NCBI RefSeq assembly: GCF_016587435.1
Contig: NZ_BNJJ01000012.1
Span: 220,206-284,205, forward strand
DNA: 64,000 nucleotides
Direction of reading: 5' to 3'
DNA from: Dictyobacter formicarum
GTDB lineage: Bacteria; Chloroflexota; Ktedonobacteria; Ktedonobacterales; Ktedonobacteraceae
Below, in pieces: positions 9,489 through 19,135 of this stretch (position 1 is its first letter; every line of letters begins with the position of its first letter). The notes under the pieces were generated by a model that saw only the letters and a program-made list of their open reading frames with translations, made no database searches and had not been told where the DNA came from. A program made the position numbers and the translations under genes.

Positions 9489-9543
9489 TTTTTTATTCGT
9501 TGGTGCACTCGCGCTTTGCCCGAATGCACCAACGAATAAAAAA
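9489..9543. terminator. 19-bp perfect hairpin flanked by T-run and A-run
   Basis: Arms 9489-9507 and 9525-9543 are perfect inverted copies with a 17-nt loop. The stem core is TTCGTTGGTGCA. The outer ends are T- and A-tracts, so on either strand the stem ends in U residues, as in a bidirectional terminator. It may insulate the exonuclease from the FtsX gene, or be another member of the local repeat block. Confidence 0.5.
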
Positions 9544-9661
9544 CCTTTTGAGTGCCGCAGGCGCGTAGTGTCAGGGGCCGAAGGCGCAAAAGGTGCGGCA
9601 TTCAGGCGCATTCTAATATCTATTTCTATCTATTTCGTCCCTGAATTAAGAAGAGGATTTC

Positions 9662-12600
9662 ATGGCCAAATCAACACGATCTCAACGAGGCAGTCGTCGT
9701 CTTTCCCCTTTTTCATCTGTGGTGACACTTGCATTGTGGCGTTGGAGACAAACAGGTTTTTTGATGGGCATCATTGCCCTTGGCATGATTGCTGCCGTAC
9801 TGATTGCTGGTTCTATTCCGCTCTTTTCTGATGTGATGTCGACGGCGGGATTGCGTACTACATTACGTTCGACTCCCGATGATTCTGAGATAGTGGCTAC
9901 TTCGAATGTGGCTGCTTTGTCGGCTGCTTCGATTACGGCCGTTCATGATCAGTTTCAATCGTTGATTAAACCAAGTCTGGGCTCGTTCGTGCTGGACCCT
10001 GAATTTTCCTTTGTGAGTGGCGATTTGTCATTCGCTACACCATCAAAGGAGAGTCGTTCATTGGTGGTGAGTGCTGTGAATACAGCTCATGCAGCGTCTC
10101 ACCTGGCTCATTTGAAAGGACAAGTGGCTGCTACTACTAATGCTCAGGCGAATACTATCGATGTGATGGTGACTCCTTTGACGGCACAGCGCCTGGGTGT
10201 GAAAATCGGCTCTACTATTCCGCTGTATTTGAATTATTATGCCAAGCCGCTGCCTGGTCCATATTCTGATTTGCCCTCTCCTCCGCAGCAAAAATTTTTA
10301 ATAACGGGGCGCGTGTCAGGCTTTTTTGATATTGATCCTGCCAATAGTGCATATTGGCACGGTAATAACTTTCAGCCGACCAGTATTTCCTCCCAGGGCC
10401 GCCTGACCTATACGTATAATTTGATGGTTTCTGAGGATCGCCTGGTTTCCATTGTTGAGCATGTGCGGACCCTGAATAAGTCTGATGCTGTTTTTTCTAC
10501 TCTTGGTGCTTATTCTTTTTTGTGGTCCTATCATTTAAATCCTACTATGGCTACGGTTGGCAATCTGGATAATTTGATTAATCAACTGGCTTCGTTGCAG
10601 AGTCAGTATCAGGCCAACTATGGTGACAGTACCTTTGTTCAGGATGCTGCCAATAATTTCCCATATGTGTCCAAGATGGACCTGGCAAGTTCGCTCTTCA
10701 GTTATTCTGATACTCCTAGTAACCTTGAACGCTTCCGGAGTCGGATCTCGGTGGCACAGATACCAGCGGCTGTTCTGACGATTATGATCATGGTGCTGAT
10801 CCTCTTTTTTGTCAGTTTGATGACCAATCTGCTGGTGGATCGTCAGTCTGAGGCGATCGCGGTCTTGCGCTCACGCGGCGCCAGTAGTAGTCAGATTTTC
10901 TGGGCCTTGATGACGCAATGTATTGGATTAGGCATTGTGGCGTTGTTGATCGGCTTGCCTCTGTCGGTGTTTTTGATCTTTTCGATTTCTGGGCGCATCC
11001 TGCCGCAGGCTTCTCGCGATGCTTTGAATGTGATTACCAATAATCCCGTTGCCGCGCTTGAGCAGGGCATCTGGTATGCGCTGGCGGTAATTCTGGTGGT
11101 CTGGTTGACGATGAGTCTCTCCATCTTTGGTGCCTCTCGCTCGGATGTGCTGGCGATACGCCGTCAGTCGGCTCGTAGTAACAAGCGTCCCCTCTGGCAG
11201 CGCTTGAATCTGGATGTTATCGCTGCCATTATTGCTCTGGGTGGTTATGGGGTTTCGTATTATCTGACCAGCCTGAGTGATGTGATTCAGGGTGACGCGA
11301 AAACCTTGATTGCTACACCGTTGTCCATTATCGCCCCTTTCTTTTTGATCATTGGATTGATGTTCCTGTTCTTGCGTGTGTTTCCATTGTTACTGCGTCT
11401 GATGTCCTCTGTGGTTACACGTGGTCGCGGAGCTGTCTCTATGCTGGCCCTGGCGCAGATTGGGCGTACACCACGGCAGGCGATTCGTATGACCCTGTTA
11501 TTGGCGTTGGCCACAGCTTTTGCGCTGTTTACGCTGGTCTATATGGCGACTCAGGCCCAGCATATTCAGGATATTTCCATCTACCAGGTTGGTGCTGATA
11601 TCAGTGGCGAAACGTATTCACAAATAAATCAGCATGATCCAACAAAGTTGACGAGCCGCTACACGAGCATTCCAGGCATCATCGCAGCCAGCTCCGGCTA
11701 TCAGACGCAGGCGATTGGTGGTCGCGGCGGTGGTATCACCATGGAGTTGCGGGCGGTTGATGCCTCCAGTTTTGGCTCGGCGGTCATCTGGCCGTCTCAG
11801 CAGGAAGCGCAAAAAGGCAATGCTCTCCTGACACAGCTGATCTCCAGGCGCCAGTTATCTGGAAAGCTAGGGGTGCTGCCGGTCATCATTGATACCAATA
11901 CTGCTAATAGCCTCTTACTGCATACAAACTCGACTCTGACGGTTCGCATCAGCGGTTTGAATGTCTCTGATATGTCATGTGTCGTCATTGGCGTTGTGCC
12001 CCATATTCCTACTGTTAATGATCGGATTGCCATAGGTGGTAAGGGCAGCGTAATTCCCGGTGGCGTATTGATGGATTATTCAACCTACACAACGGTTTAC
12101 ACAAACAAATTGCACAAATTGAATAAAGGTTTTTTTGTGCCTGATGTTCCTGCCATCAATCATATCTGGCTGCATACAAAATCTGACGATGCATCATTAA
12201 TCAGCATACGGACAGCCTTGAAAAAGACACAATATGTATTGACGAACATGCAGGATCGCTGGCAGATTCTGGCCTCTCTCAATACCGACCCGCTCTACCT
12301 GATTCTGACCGGACTGATGATTGTTGGTACGATTACGGCTCTCCTGCTGGCCTTGATTGGAGACTTGTTGGCCTCCTGGCTCAGTGCACGTATGCGCCTG
12401 ACAAACTTTGCCATCTTACGAGCGATTGGTACGACGCCGCGTGAAGTTGCCAGCATGTTAACCTGGGAACAGGCTATTGTCTATAGCATTGGTCTGCTAC
12501 TGGGCGTTGGCTTTGGACTTGTGCTGGCTAATACCATGATTCCTGCGCTCTCTTTTACTGACCTGAATAGTACATTGGCTAATAACGACCAGCTTTACTC

Positions 12601-12757
12601 ACTACAATCAGCCTTCCCAACGCATATCATATTCCCGTCCACCCTTATCTGGGGCCTGATTGCTCTGATCGGTCTGTACGCCATTGCCCTTGTTACTATG
12701 GTCGGCGTAGTATCGCGCCCCACCCTTGGCCAGGCACTGCGCCTCAACGAGGATTAA
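9662..12757 (+). CDS. Large FtsX-type permease with two FtsX cores
   Basis: A 1031-residue inner-membrane protein. A first transmembrane helix at about residues 37-56 is followed by an extracytoplasmic domain of about 300 residues. Then come helices around 370-395 with an FtsX-like core (LLVDRQSEAIAVLRSRGASSSQIF), more helices to about 640, a second outer domain, and three C-terminal helices with a second FtsX core (RLTNFAILRAIGTTPREVASML). This is the layout of MacB/LolC-like permeases fused in tandem. No ABC ATPase lies next to it, so its partner must be encoded elsewhere. Possible roles are lipoprotein or peptide handling. AAGAGG precedes the ATG. Confidence 0.88.
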   Translation: MAKSTRSQRGSRRLSPFSSVVTLALWRWRQTGFLMGIIALGMIAAVLIAGSIPLFSDVMSTAGLRTTLRSTPDDSEIVATSNVAALSAASITAVHDQFQSLIKPSLGSFVLDPEFSFVSGDLSFATPSKESRSLVVSAVNTAHAASHLAHLKGQVAATTNAQANTIDVMVTPLTAQRLGVKIGSTIPLYLNYYAKPLPGPYSDLPSPPQQKFLITGRVSGFFDIDPANSAYWHGNNFQPTSISSQGRLTYTYNLMVSEDRLVSIVEHVRTLNKSDAVFSTLGAYSFLWSYHLNPTMATVGNLDNLINQLASLQSQYQANYGDSTFVQDAANNFPYVSKMDLASSLFSYSDTPSNLERFRSRISVAQIPAAVLTIMIMVLILFFVSLMTNLLVDRQSEAIAVLRSRGASSSQIFWALMTQCIGLGIVALLIGLPLSVFLIFSISGRILPQASRDALNVITNNPVAALEQGIWYALAVILVVWLTMSLSIFGASRSDVLAIRRQSARSNKRPLWQRLNLDVIAAIIALGGYGVSYYLTSLSDVIQGDAKTLIATPLSIIAPFFLIIGLMFLFLRVFPLLLRLMSSVVTRGRGAVSMLALAQIGRTPRQAIRMTLLLALATAFALFTLVYMATQAQHIQDISIYQVGADISGETYSQINQHDPTKLTSRYTSIPGIIAASSGYQTQAIGGRGGGITMELRAVDASSFGSAVIWPSQQEAQKGNALLTQLISRRQLSGKLGVLPVIIDTNTANSLLLHTNSTLTVRISGLNVSDMSCVVIGVVPHIPTVNDRIAIGGKGSVIPGGVLMDYSTYTTVYTNKLHKLNKGFFVPDVPAINHIWLHTKSDDASLISIRTALKKTQYVLTNMQDRWQILASLNTDPLYLILTGLMIVGTITALLLALIGDLLASWLSARMRLTNFAILRAIGTTPREVASMLTWEQAIVYSIGLLLGVGFGLVLANTMIPALSFTDLNSTLANNDQLYSLQSAFPTHIIFPSTLIWGLIALIGLYAIALVTMVGVVSRPTLGQALRLNED

Positions 12758-12784
12758 TTTAACCGTACTTGTAAGCGAGCATAC

Positions 12785-12825
12785 ATAGGACAGCATCCCT
12801 GGCAAAGAGCGGGATGCTATCCTAT
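12785..12825. terminator. Bidirectional terminator between convergent genes
   Basis: A 15-bp stem with one mismatch (arms 12785-12799 and 12811-12825, core AGCATCCC/GGGATGCT) is followed on the plus strand by TTTTGCTTTATT. It sits 27 bp after the FtsX gene and could also serve the convergent transporter gene. Confidence 0.75.
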
Positions 12826-12913
12826 TTTGCTTTATTCTTCCGAGAGGGCTGTAGCGTACGTAGGTTGCCAGTTTGCGGGTCGCGATTCCCCTGTTCAGGC
12901 TATTGATTGCATA

Positions 12914-13588
12914 CTACGTGAATAATTTGTACAGGCCATGCCATAAGAAGTAGAAGCTAAAAATACTCGATATGCTGATAATGATGGGGCGATAGTACTT
13001 TGTGAGCAGATCGGACCAGGCCTTTAAAATGGAGGCCGACCTGCCTGGTAGGATGATACAGACCACAATAGGCAGGCCGATCAGGATTTGGGACCCGACG
13101 AGATAAAAGGTATAGGCCAGCAGGCGCTGTAATGTCCCTAAATCTGCGCTATTGATAATGCCAATTGCCGATAAGGTAAACATCCATAGTTTGCCGGATA
13201 CCAGCAACCAGAGAACGCCAATCCCGAACGTGAGCCAGGGTCCTACCCTGTTCAGGTGCGCCTCCCATGTGAGCGGCAGCTCATCCAGGTCGCTCATGTA
13301 GAAGAGAACTCTAATCGCAGAGATAAGGAAGAATATGCCAATTACTATTTCCAGTGCCGTGATCAGAATGGGTGAAATAACGAGGACTTTTTTGATATTT
13401 ATGCTACTGTAGATGGAGCCAAAAAGGATTATCTGTGCCAGGCGCGCTATGGCCATTCCCCCAGCCAGGGCTATGGCTTTTTTGAGGCCGTGCTGGCTCT
13501 GCAGCAGAAATATTGTCGCGGTAATCCATGAGGGTAGGATCGCGCTGGCTATAATTAATGGAAGCAACTCTATCAGGGTTGTAATCAT
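12914..13588 (-). CDS. GAP-family (Sap/LysE-like) membrane transporter
   Basis: A 224-residue protein with six hydrophobic segments, starting LLPLIIASAILPSWITATI. Its pattern matches the GAP (Sap) family of small exporters related to LysE, known from mycobacterial glycolipid export loci. The central loop DLDELPLTWEAHLNRVGPW separates helices three and four. The cargo cannot be predicted. It is convergent with the FtsX gene and alone on its strand. Confidence 0.75.
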   Translation of the reverse strand: MITTLIELLPLIIASAILPSWITATIFLLQSQHGLKKAIALAGGMAIARLAQIILFGSIYSSINIKKVLVISPILITALEIVIGIFFLISAIRVLFYMSDLDELPLTWEAHLNRVGPWLTFGIGVLWLLVSGKLWMFTLSAIGIINSADLGTLQRLLAYTFYLVGSQILIGLPIVVCIILPGRSASILKAWSDLLTKYYRPIIISISSIFSFYFLWHGLYKLFT

Positions 13589-14299
13589 TGAGGGATCCGA
13601 CTTTGAAACTGCTGGCTGCCAATCAACTTATCTCTATATAATCCCCTATACGCTTGCTTCTCCTTTCTGGTAACAGGTGAATATGCGTCTGATGTGGAGG
13701 CTTTATGTGTTGCCTTTGTCAGATAATCTGTATTCTTGTACATCGCATTAAGTATATTATAAGACAGGTGGCATAAGAAGTATAAGACGCCTGGTTTGTG
13801 ATGAGAAAAAATGTTATGGTTTTTTGTAAACATTTTTTTGATTGTTTATAAGGTTATTTGCCTTTCTGCGTTTTCTATACCTCAACTTCAGTTGTGTTAA
13901 ACCTGCCGCACACCAGAAGCATATATACTCTTGCTTATCCCCCTAAGATTCTTTCTTACGTTCGTCAATTTTTCTGGTACATACGTTTTTATTATCAATT
14001 AATATGCTGTTTACTGCCTATATCTATCCTGCCAATCATTTTTGGGAGGTGGTGTTGATCGTACCGACCTGCGATATTTTTGCTTCCTTTTGTGATGGTT
14101 TTTTGTTTGAAAAGCGATCTGGGAGATGTCAGAAATGTTATCTGCTTATACTTTGGACATATTCTTTGCATTGCAAACTGCTTACATTGCAAGCTGTGTT
14201 GAAACATTTTATATCGTTTCTTAGTCTTTAGTTGCTTATTTGTTTGTTTTTTTGATATGTACTGTACCTGCAATTGTTTTCAAGAAGGATCTGCTTGCT
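13589..14299. other. AT-rich intergenic region of about 700 bases
   Basis: Lies between the divergent transporter gene and the small gene at 14300. It must contain both promoters. Several short frames on both strands lack ribosome sites and recognisable products. No repeat or hairpin stood out. Confidence 0.5.
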
Positions 14300-14542
14300 A
14301 TGAGTGAGATTGCTAAACTTCGTCAGCAAATTGAGCTGGAGCTGGTGGCGATGCGCCGCGGTTTGTCGGGTTTGTCTTGTGGTGACGCTCGCCATGCTTT
14401 TATTCGAGCGCGCATGGACCGTGTTGGCGTGTGTCAGGATCGCCTGGCCCACCATTTGGGTGAGAATGACGCAACGCTGGTTGTTTGTGAATTGTATATT
14501 CAGGCAATGGAAGAGATGGAGCGCGTGGCCGAGACTGTATAG
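14300..14542 (+). CDS. Small helical protein upstream of PP2C gene
   Basis: An 80-residue acidic helical protein beginning MSEIAKLRQQIELELVAMRRG. The start at 14300 is preceded by AAGGAT; a longer frame from 14240 lacks a ribosome site. It includes DARHAFIRARMDRVGVCQD and ends in a helix, EMERVAETV. No domain is recognised. It lies 105 bp before the phosphatase gene on the same strand, so the two may be co-transcribed and functionally linked, for example as a regulatory partner. That is inference. Confidence 0.65.
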   Translation: MSEIAKLRQQIELELVAMRRGLSGLSCGDARHAFIRARMDRVGVCQDRLAHHLGENDATLVVCELYIQAMEEMERVAETV

Positions 14543-14647
14543 TGAAATTGTCACTCTGTAGTGCTTGCTTGTAGATGGGTTGTTTCGCGCTTTTCTGAAG
14601 AAATATTTGTGGATTGCGACGTTTTGGGCACACCAGAGGAATGAGGC

Positions 14648-15988
14648 ATGTTTGCAGAGTTTTTGACCATGTACGATATTCATCGCTGGCTGCGTTATGT
14701 GACCTGGCTCGGGCTGGGTTGCCTGTTCGTCTTTTTCCTGATGGCTGAAGGCGGTTTGCCTCCACAGTCCTGGCTATCTTTGATCCAGAGCGTATTGAAT
14801 TTGCCTGCTCTCTGGCCTGCCCATGGCATCTTTGCCCTTACGAGTGTGGTGAATCCATTGATCTGGTCGGTGATCTGGGGATGTTTATGGTTTGTGGTGT
14901 TAAAGATCTGCATGGCACTTTTTCAACATCATCAGCAGTTGTCGCTGCAGGTGGCTCAACCGTTAAGTGGCTCCTGGCTGCCAGCCAGTCAACTGTCGCT
15001 GGCTGTTTCTTCTCAGTTGCATGGCGGCGATAGCCTGGGGGTGGCTGTGCCGCGCTTACGCCTTCCACAGCGTTCTCCTCTCTCTGGCGATTCTGGATCG
15101 CTAGTATTGCCCCGCAGGCCTGTGTCTGAAGGCCTGGCCGATGTTCCGACGCGTCCGGCGGCTGAGCCTGCTCATTCAACCGTGCCTTTGGATGCTCTGT
15201 CCGCCGAGCATCCTGCTGCCCTGCCTTTGCGTATTGGTGTAGGCTGGCATACAGGTCTGCTACGTCGCGATGCGCCTAATGAGGACAGTGTGGTGGCGTT
15301 TCAGGGGACGTATACGTACCAGGGCCGTTTGCTGCCGTTCGGTTTGTTTGTGGTCGCTGATGGTATGGGGGGCCATGTGGATGGCTTGCTGGCCAGCCGG
15401 ATTGCGATGCAGAGTATGTCGCATACGGTGTTGCAGAATATTATTATGGGGCGTGAGCTCAGTGACGAGTTTTTTACTGATATGTTGGTGGGAGGGGGTG
15501 AGTGGGCCAATATGGCGATTTATCAGCGGGCGCAGGCAGATGGCACCGAGATGGGGACAACCCTGACGGCCGCTCTGGTGATCAATATGCGGGCCTATGT
15601 AGTGAATGTGGGCGATAGCCGGACCTATCTGTTCCGCGATACTACTGGCTTGATGCAGGTTACTCGTGATCATTCGCTGGTGGCTTCGCTGGTGGCCTTT
15701 GGTCAGATTACGCCTGATGAGGTGTATACCCACCCTGAGCGCAGTAAGATTTACCGCAGCGTGGGTCAGGGCGAGGATTTGCATGTGGATTCGTTTGTGG
15801 TTGATCTTCAGCCCCACGATCGTTTGGTGCTGTGCTCGGATGGGCTATGGGAGATGGTGCGCGATCCAGTGATTGAACGGGTGTTGCGAGCTAACGATAA
15901 TGCCTCTGTTGCGTGCGATCGGCTCGTTCAAATGGCGTTGCGTGGTGGTGGTTGTGATAATATCTCTGTACTGGTAGTTGATGTTTGA
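14648..15988 (+). CDS. Membrane-anchored PP2C-type Ser/Thr phosphatase
   Basis: A 446-residue protein. Two hydrophobic segments at about residues 15-32 and 58-85 anchor it. A Pro/Ser-rich linker runs to about 195, followed by a PP2C domain. Metal-binding motifs are present: NEDSV (about 215), FVVADGMGGH (about 235-244), GTTLTAALV, VGDSRTYLFR (about 322), LVLCSDGLWEMV (about 397) and CDNISVLVV near the end. It should dephosphorylate Ser/Thr proteins at the inner membrane face. The Hanks kinase at 1001 is a candidate counterpart. The upstream 80-residue gene is probably in the same transcript. Confidence 0.93.
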   Translation: MFAEFLTMYDIHRWLRYVTWLGLGCLFVFFLMAEGGLPPQSWLSLIQSVLNLPALWPAHGIFALTSVVNPLIWSVIWGCLWFVVLKICMALFQHHQQLSLQVAQPLSGSWLPASQLSLAVSSQLHGGDSLGVAVPRLRLPQRSPLSGDSGSLVLPRRPVSEGLADVPTRPAAEPAHSTVPLDALSAEHPAALPLRIGVGWHTGLLRRDAPNEDSVVAFQGTYTYQGRLLPFGLFVVADGMGGHVDGLLASRIAMQSMSHTVLQNIIMGRELSDEFFTDMLVGGGEWANMAIYQRAQADGTEMGTTLTAALVINMRAYVVNVGDSRTYLFRDTTGLMQVTRDHSLVASLVAFGQITPDEVYTHPERSKIYRSVGQGEDLHVDSFVVDLQPHDRLVLCSDGLWEMVRDPVIERVLRANDNASVACDRLVQMALRGGGCDNISVLVVDV

Positions 15989-16054
15989 GTGGAGCTCTAA
16001 TTGTCGATGTACCGGACAAATTTAATGCCCGGCACGATCACTACTATAATGAAA

Positions 16055-16768
16055 TCAGGCCTTGACCAGATGTTGCTTGAGCCAGGCTAGCGTGTGTTGC
16101 CAGGCATCGGCTGCATCTTCAGCCCGGTAGGTGTCCCGGTTGGCATGGAAGAATGAGCGCTTTGCCTGTGGATAGACGATGATATGGTGTTTTTTCTCAT
16201 GCGCAGCCAGCTTTTCTTGTAGCCATTGAACATAATCCTGGGAAATCGTATCGTCTTCTCCCCCATAAATTCCCAGGAATGGGGCCACGGTAGCCTGAAT
16301 GGCCTGTTCGTGGCTGGGATCATCGGGATCACCACTACCGCCGTAAAAGATAACCAGTGCCCCTACCTGGTTGGCATCCCCCATGGACGCGAGCATGGCG
16401 GCCAGGCTTCCGCCGATGCCGAAGCCAAGCAGCCCAATTTTTTTTGGGTCAACCAGGGCTGAGTTTTCTAAATAAGCGATGGCCTGCCGTATTTCTTGCA
16501 GGGCGTTCTGACGGTCAAGCTGTTGAGCGAGCTGCTGGGCCTCTTCGACACTTGTGGCAACCTGACCATGATAGAGATCAGGGGCCAGCGCCACGAAACC
16601 TTCCTGGGCCAGGCGCTCGGTCACATGCTGCATATGTGTATCAATTCCCCACCACTCTTGCAGCACGACAACACCCGGAAAGGTTTCTTCACCTTTAGGG
16701 TGAGCCAGGTAACTAAATGTTGATCTTTCCCCCGCCTTAAATTCAACAATCTGTGAATGAATAAGCAT
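16055..16768 (-). CDS. Dienelactone-hydrolase-like protein lacking the nucleophile
   Basis: A 237-residue alpha/beta hydrolase of the dienelactone hydrolase family. The N-terminal segment VVVLQEWWGIDTHMQHVTERLA and the Asp and His regions (GGEDDTISQDY, SFFHANRDTY) are family-like. At the nucleophile elbow, where the family has G-x-C-x-G-G, this protein reads GFGIGG, with Gly in place of Cys (codon GGC), around residue 115. It may have lost hydrolase activity or changed role. AAAGGT precedes the ATG. It is convergent with the PP2C gene. Confidence 0.88.
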   Translation of the reverse strand: MLIHSQIVEFKAGERSTFSYLAHPKGEETFPGVVVLQEWWGIDTHMQHVTERLAQEGFVALAPDLYHGQVATSVEEAQQLAQQLDRQNALQEIRQAIAYLENSALVDPKKIGLLGFGIGGSLAAMLASMGDANQVGALVIFYGGSGDPDDPSHEQAIQATVAPFLGIYGGEDDTISQDYVQWLQEKLAAHEKKHHIIVYPQAKRSFFHANRDTYRAEDAADAWQHTLAWLKQHLVKA

Positions 16769-17129
16769 TTGCTATACCTTTATCTTCATTTTTTTGATTG
16801 TGGGCCTGCACAATAAGGCATACAAATATGTGTGGCCATTAGGTTGTAGGCCTTATATGTCTTATACGAACAATTGTACTGTTTCGTTTGCTTGAAGAAT
16901 CTATTTAGCTCCAAATGGCTATGAAAGTGCTTGAAAAGCACGCGTTTTTTTATTGATGGTTGATGGTTCCGTTTATTTGGAGTTAGAACATATTTTGTTG
17001 TACAACATGTTACGACTGGCAATGTAGGTGCCTGCTTTTTGCGTACCTTGTTTATTCATCAGTTTTCTGTCGGCTGTTGTTGGTTGTTTGGGAGGATTTA
17101 TCCTGCCAGGTTTGTGGAAAGGGATAACG
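16769..17129. other. Divergent promoter region
   Basis: About 360 AT-rich bases between the divergent hydrolase-like and GH15 genes. The GH15 frame can be read back to 17028, but AAAGGGA lies before the ATG at 17130, so 17028-17129 is treated as leader. No clear operator palindrome was found. Confidence 0.5.
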
Positions 17130-18968
17130 ATGGAGCAAGTATACTCTGCTACTTATCAGCCAATTGAGGATTATGGGGTCATTGGTGACCTGCATACCGT
17201 TGCACTTGTTGGTAAAAATGGTTCTATCGATTGGTGTTGTATTCCACGTTTTGATTCTCCTAGTGTTTTTGGGGCTATTCTGGATGCGCAAAAAGGAGGC
17301 TTTTTTAAGATCGCTCCTGATCTGCCTGTGTCCGAATGTCGGACACGGCAATTGTATTTTCCAGAGACTAATATTCTGGTGACGCGTTTTTTGACCAGTA
17401 ACGGCATCGGTGAGATTATTGATTTTATGCCTATCCAGCAGTCATGGGATGTTGGTCATCCTCACCATATTATTCGAGCTGTGTCGGTGGTGCAGGGATC
17501 TCTGCCTTTTGAGATGGTCTGTTCTCCCCGATTTAATTATGCTCGCGACGAGCATACGGTGCGTCTCTTTGAACATGGAGCTACTTTCTATAGTAAGGAT
17601 TTGTGTCTTGGCCTGGCAACTCATGTCCCACTAACTGATGATGGTCAGGGCAATGTCAGTGCGCATTTTACCTTGCATGCTCACCATCGGGCATACTTTT
17701 TGTTGGAATGTACGAGTGAGAGTGATGTGAACTTGCATCCAATGACGGAGCGGCGTTTTCAAAAGGATTTTCAGGAGACGATGGAGTTTTGGCAGCGCTG
17801 GATGTCTAAGTGTACATATCAGGGCCGCTGGCGTGAGATGGTGCAGCGATCGGCCCTGGTGCTTAAGTTGTTGACATATGCCCCAACCGGAGCGATTGTG
17901 GCGGCTCCTACTACCAGTTTGCCAGAATGTATTGGTGGGCCGCGCAACTGGGATTACCGTTTCGCGTGGCTGCGCGATGCGGCCTTTACAATCTATGGAC
18001 TGTTGACGCTGGGTTTTTACGATGAGACCGAATCTTTTATGGGCTGGCTGGATGACCGTTGCCATGACCTGGGACCGAGCGGTTCACTGCAACCAATGTA
18101 TGGCATTGATGGCCGGTGTACACTGGATGAGTTTACGCTGGATCATCTGGAGGGCTATCGTAAGAGCGGTCCTGTTCGCATTGGCAATGGGGCTTACAAG
18201 CAGAAGCAGATGGATATCTATGGCGAGTTGATAGATTCCATCTATATCTTTAATCGTCACCAGGATATCTCCTATGATTTGTGGAAGAATCTGCGTCACT
18301 TGTTGACGTGGTTAGAGGATCACTGGCGTGAGCCCGATGAGGGAATCTGGGAGGTACGCGGTGGCCCCCAACCATTTCTGCATTCTCGCGTTATGAGCTG
18401 GGTGGCTTTCGATCGTGCTCTCCGCATTGCTCGTCATCGAGGCTTGCCTGCACCCATCGCCGATTGGACAGCTGTGAGCGCTGAAATTTATGACGATATC
18501 ATGGAAAATGGTTGGAATGCTGATAAGAAGAGTTTCGTGCAGTATTATGGCAGTGAAGAGGTGGATGCGAGCTCTCTATTGATGGTTTTGACCAAGTTCT
18601 GTGGACCGACAGATCCTCAAATGCTTAGTACTTTAGACCGCATCCAGCGTGAGCTGACGACCGATTCTCACGTGTATCGCTATATTCCAGGTCTAGCCGC
18701 CAGCGATGGTCTCACCGGGAGCGAGGGCACCTTTAGCCCCTGCAGTTTCTGGCTGGTTGAGACACTGGCTCGTGCTGGTCGCTTGATCGAGGCGCGCCTG
18801 GTATTGGAGAAGATGTTAAGCTATGCCAACCATGTCGGCTTATACGCTGAAGAAACCAGCCCGACCGGTGAGGCGCTGGGTAATTTCCCCCAGGCTTTTA
18901 CCCATCTCGCCTTGATCAGCTCATGCTACAATCTGGATCGCGCCCTTAGTGGTACTTTGCTTGGCTAA
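17130..18968 (+). CDS. GH15-family glucoamylase/trehalase-like glycoside hydrolase
   Basis: A 612-residue enzyme with the N-terminal beta domain (IEDYGVIGDLHTVALVGKNG, IDWCCIPRFDSPSVFGAILD) and the (alpha/alpha)6 barrel of GH15. Barrel motifs are NWDYRFAWLRDAAFT (about 305-319), EGIWEVRGG (probable general acid Glu, about 440) and YAEETSPTGEALGNFPQAFTH near the C-terminus (probable base Glu). It should hydrolyse alpha-glucosidic bonds in storage glucan or trehalose. No signal peptide is seen, so it is probably cytoplasmic. The chosen start has a good ribosome site. Confidence 0.92.
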   Translation: MEQVYSATYQPIEDYGVIGDLHTVALVGKNGSIDWCCIPRFDSPSVFGAILDAQKGGFFKIAPDLPVSECRTRQLYFPETNILVTRFLTSNGIGEIIDFMPIQQSWDVGHPHHIIRAVSVVQGSLPFEMVCSPRFNYARDEHTVRLFEHGATFYSKDLCLGLATHVPLTDDGQGNVSAHFTLHAHHRAYFLLECTSESDVNLHPMTERRFQKDFQETMEFWQRWMSKCTYQGRWREMVQRSALVLKLLTYAPTGAIVAAPTTSLPECIGGPRNWDYRFAWLRDAAFTIYGLLTLGFYDETESFMGWLDDRCHDLGPSGSLQPMYGIDGRCTLDEFTLDHLEGYRKSGPVRIGNGAYKQKQMDIYGELIDSIYIFNRHQDISYDLWKNLRHLLTWLEDHWREPDEGIWEVRGGPQPFLHSRVMSWVAFDRALRIARHRGLPAPIADWTAVSAEIYDDIMENGWNADKKSFVQYYGSEEVDASSLLMVLTKFCGPTDPQMLSTLDRIQRELTTDSHVYRYIPGLAASDGLTGSEGTFSPCSFWLVETLARAGRLIEARLVLEKMLSYANHVGLYAEETSPTGEALGNFPQAFTHLALISSCYNLDRALSGTLLG

Positions 18969-19030
18969 CTATTACCTGCTATCCGTTATCCAGAACTTAG
19001 ACATTTATAGACAAGCCATATCTGATGTCT

Positions 19031-19135
19031 GGTTCCTGCTTCATCCAGGGCAGTTTCACTTGATATTGCTATCAAGCCAGCGCTGCCCTGTCCACAGGCT
19101 TCAATCCCGTGTAACTCACGGTACTCCTCGCTTAT
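19031..19135 (-). ncRNA. Candidate omegaRNA / right end of IS200/IS605 element
   Basis: Directly after the tnpB stop, the minus strand carries GTGAGTTACACGGGATTGAA, GCCTGTGGACAG, a stem with GGCAG/CTGCC, and ends near GATGAAGCAGGAACC. This has the position and look of the 3' transcript scaffold (omegaRNA) of TnpB elements. Similar landmarks recur in the solo end at 51525-51690 (GCCTGTGGAGAG, GAAGCAGGAA). The exact boundary and guide are not fixed by sequence alone. Confidence 0.55.
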
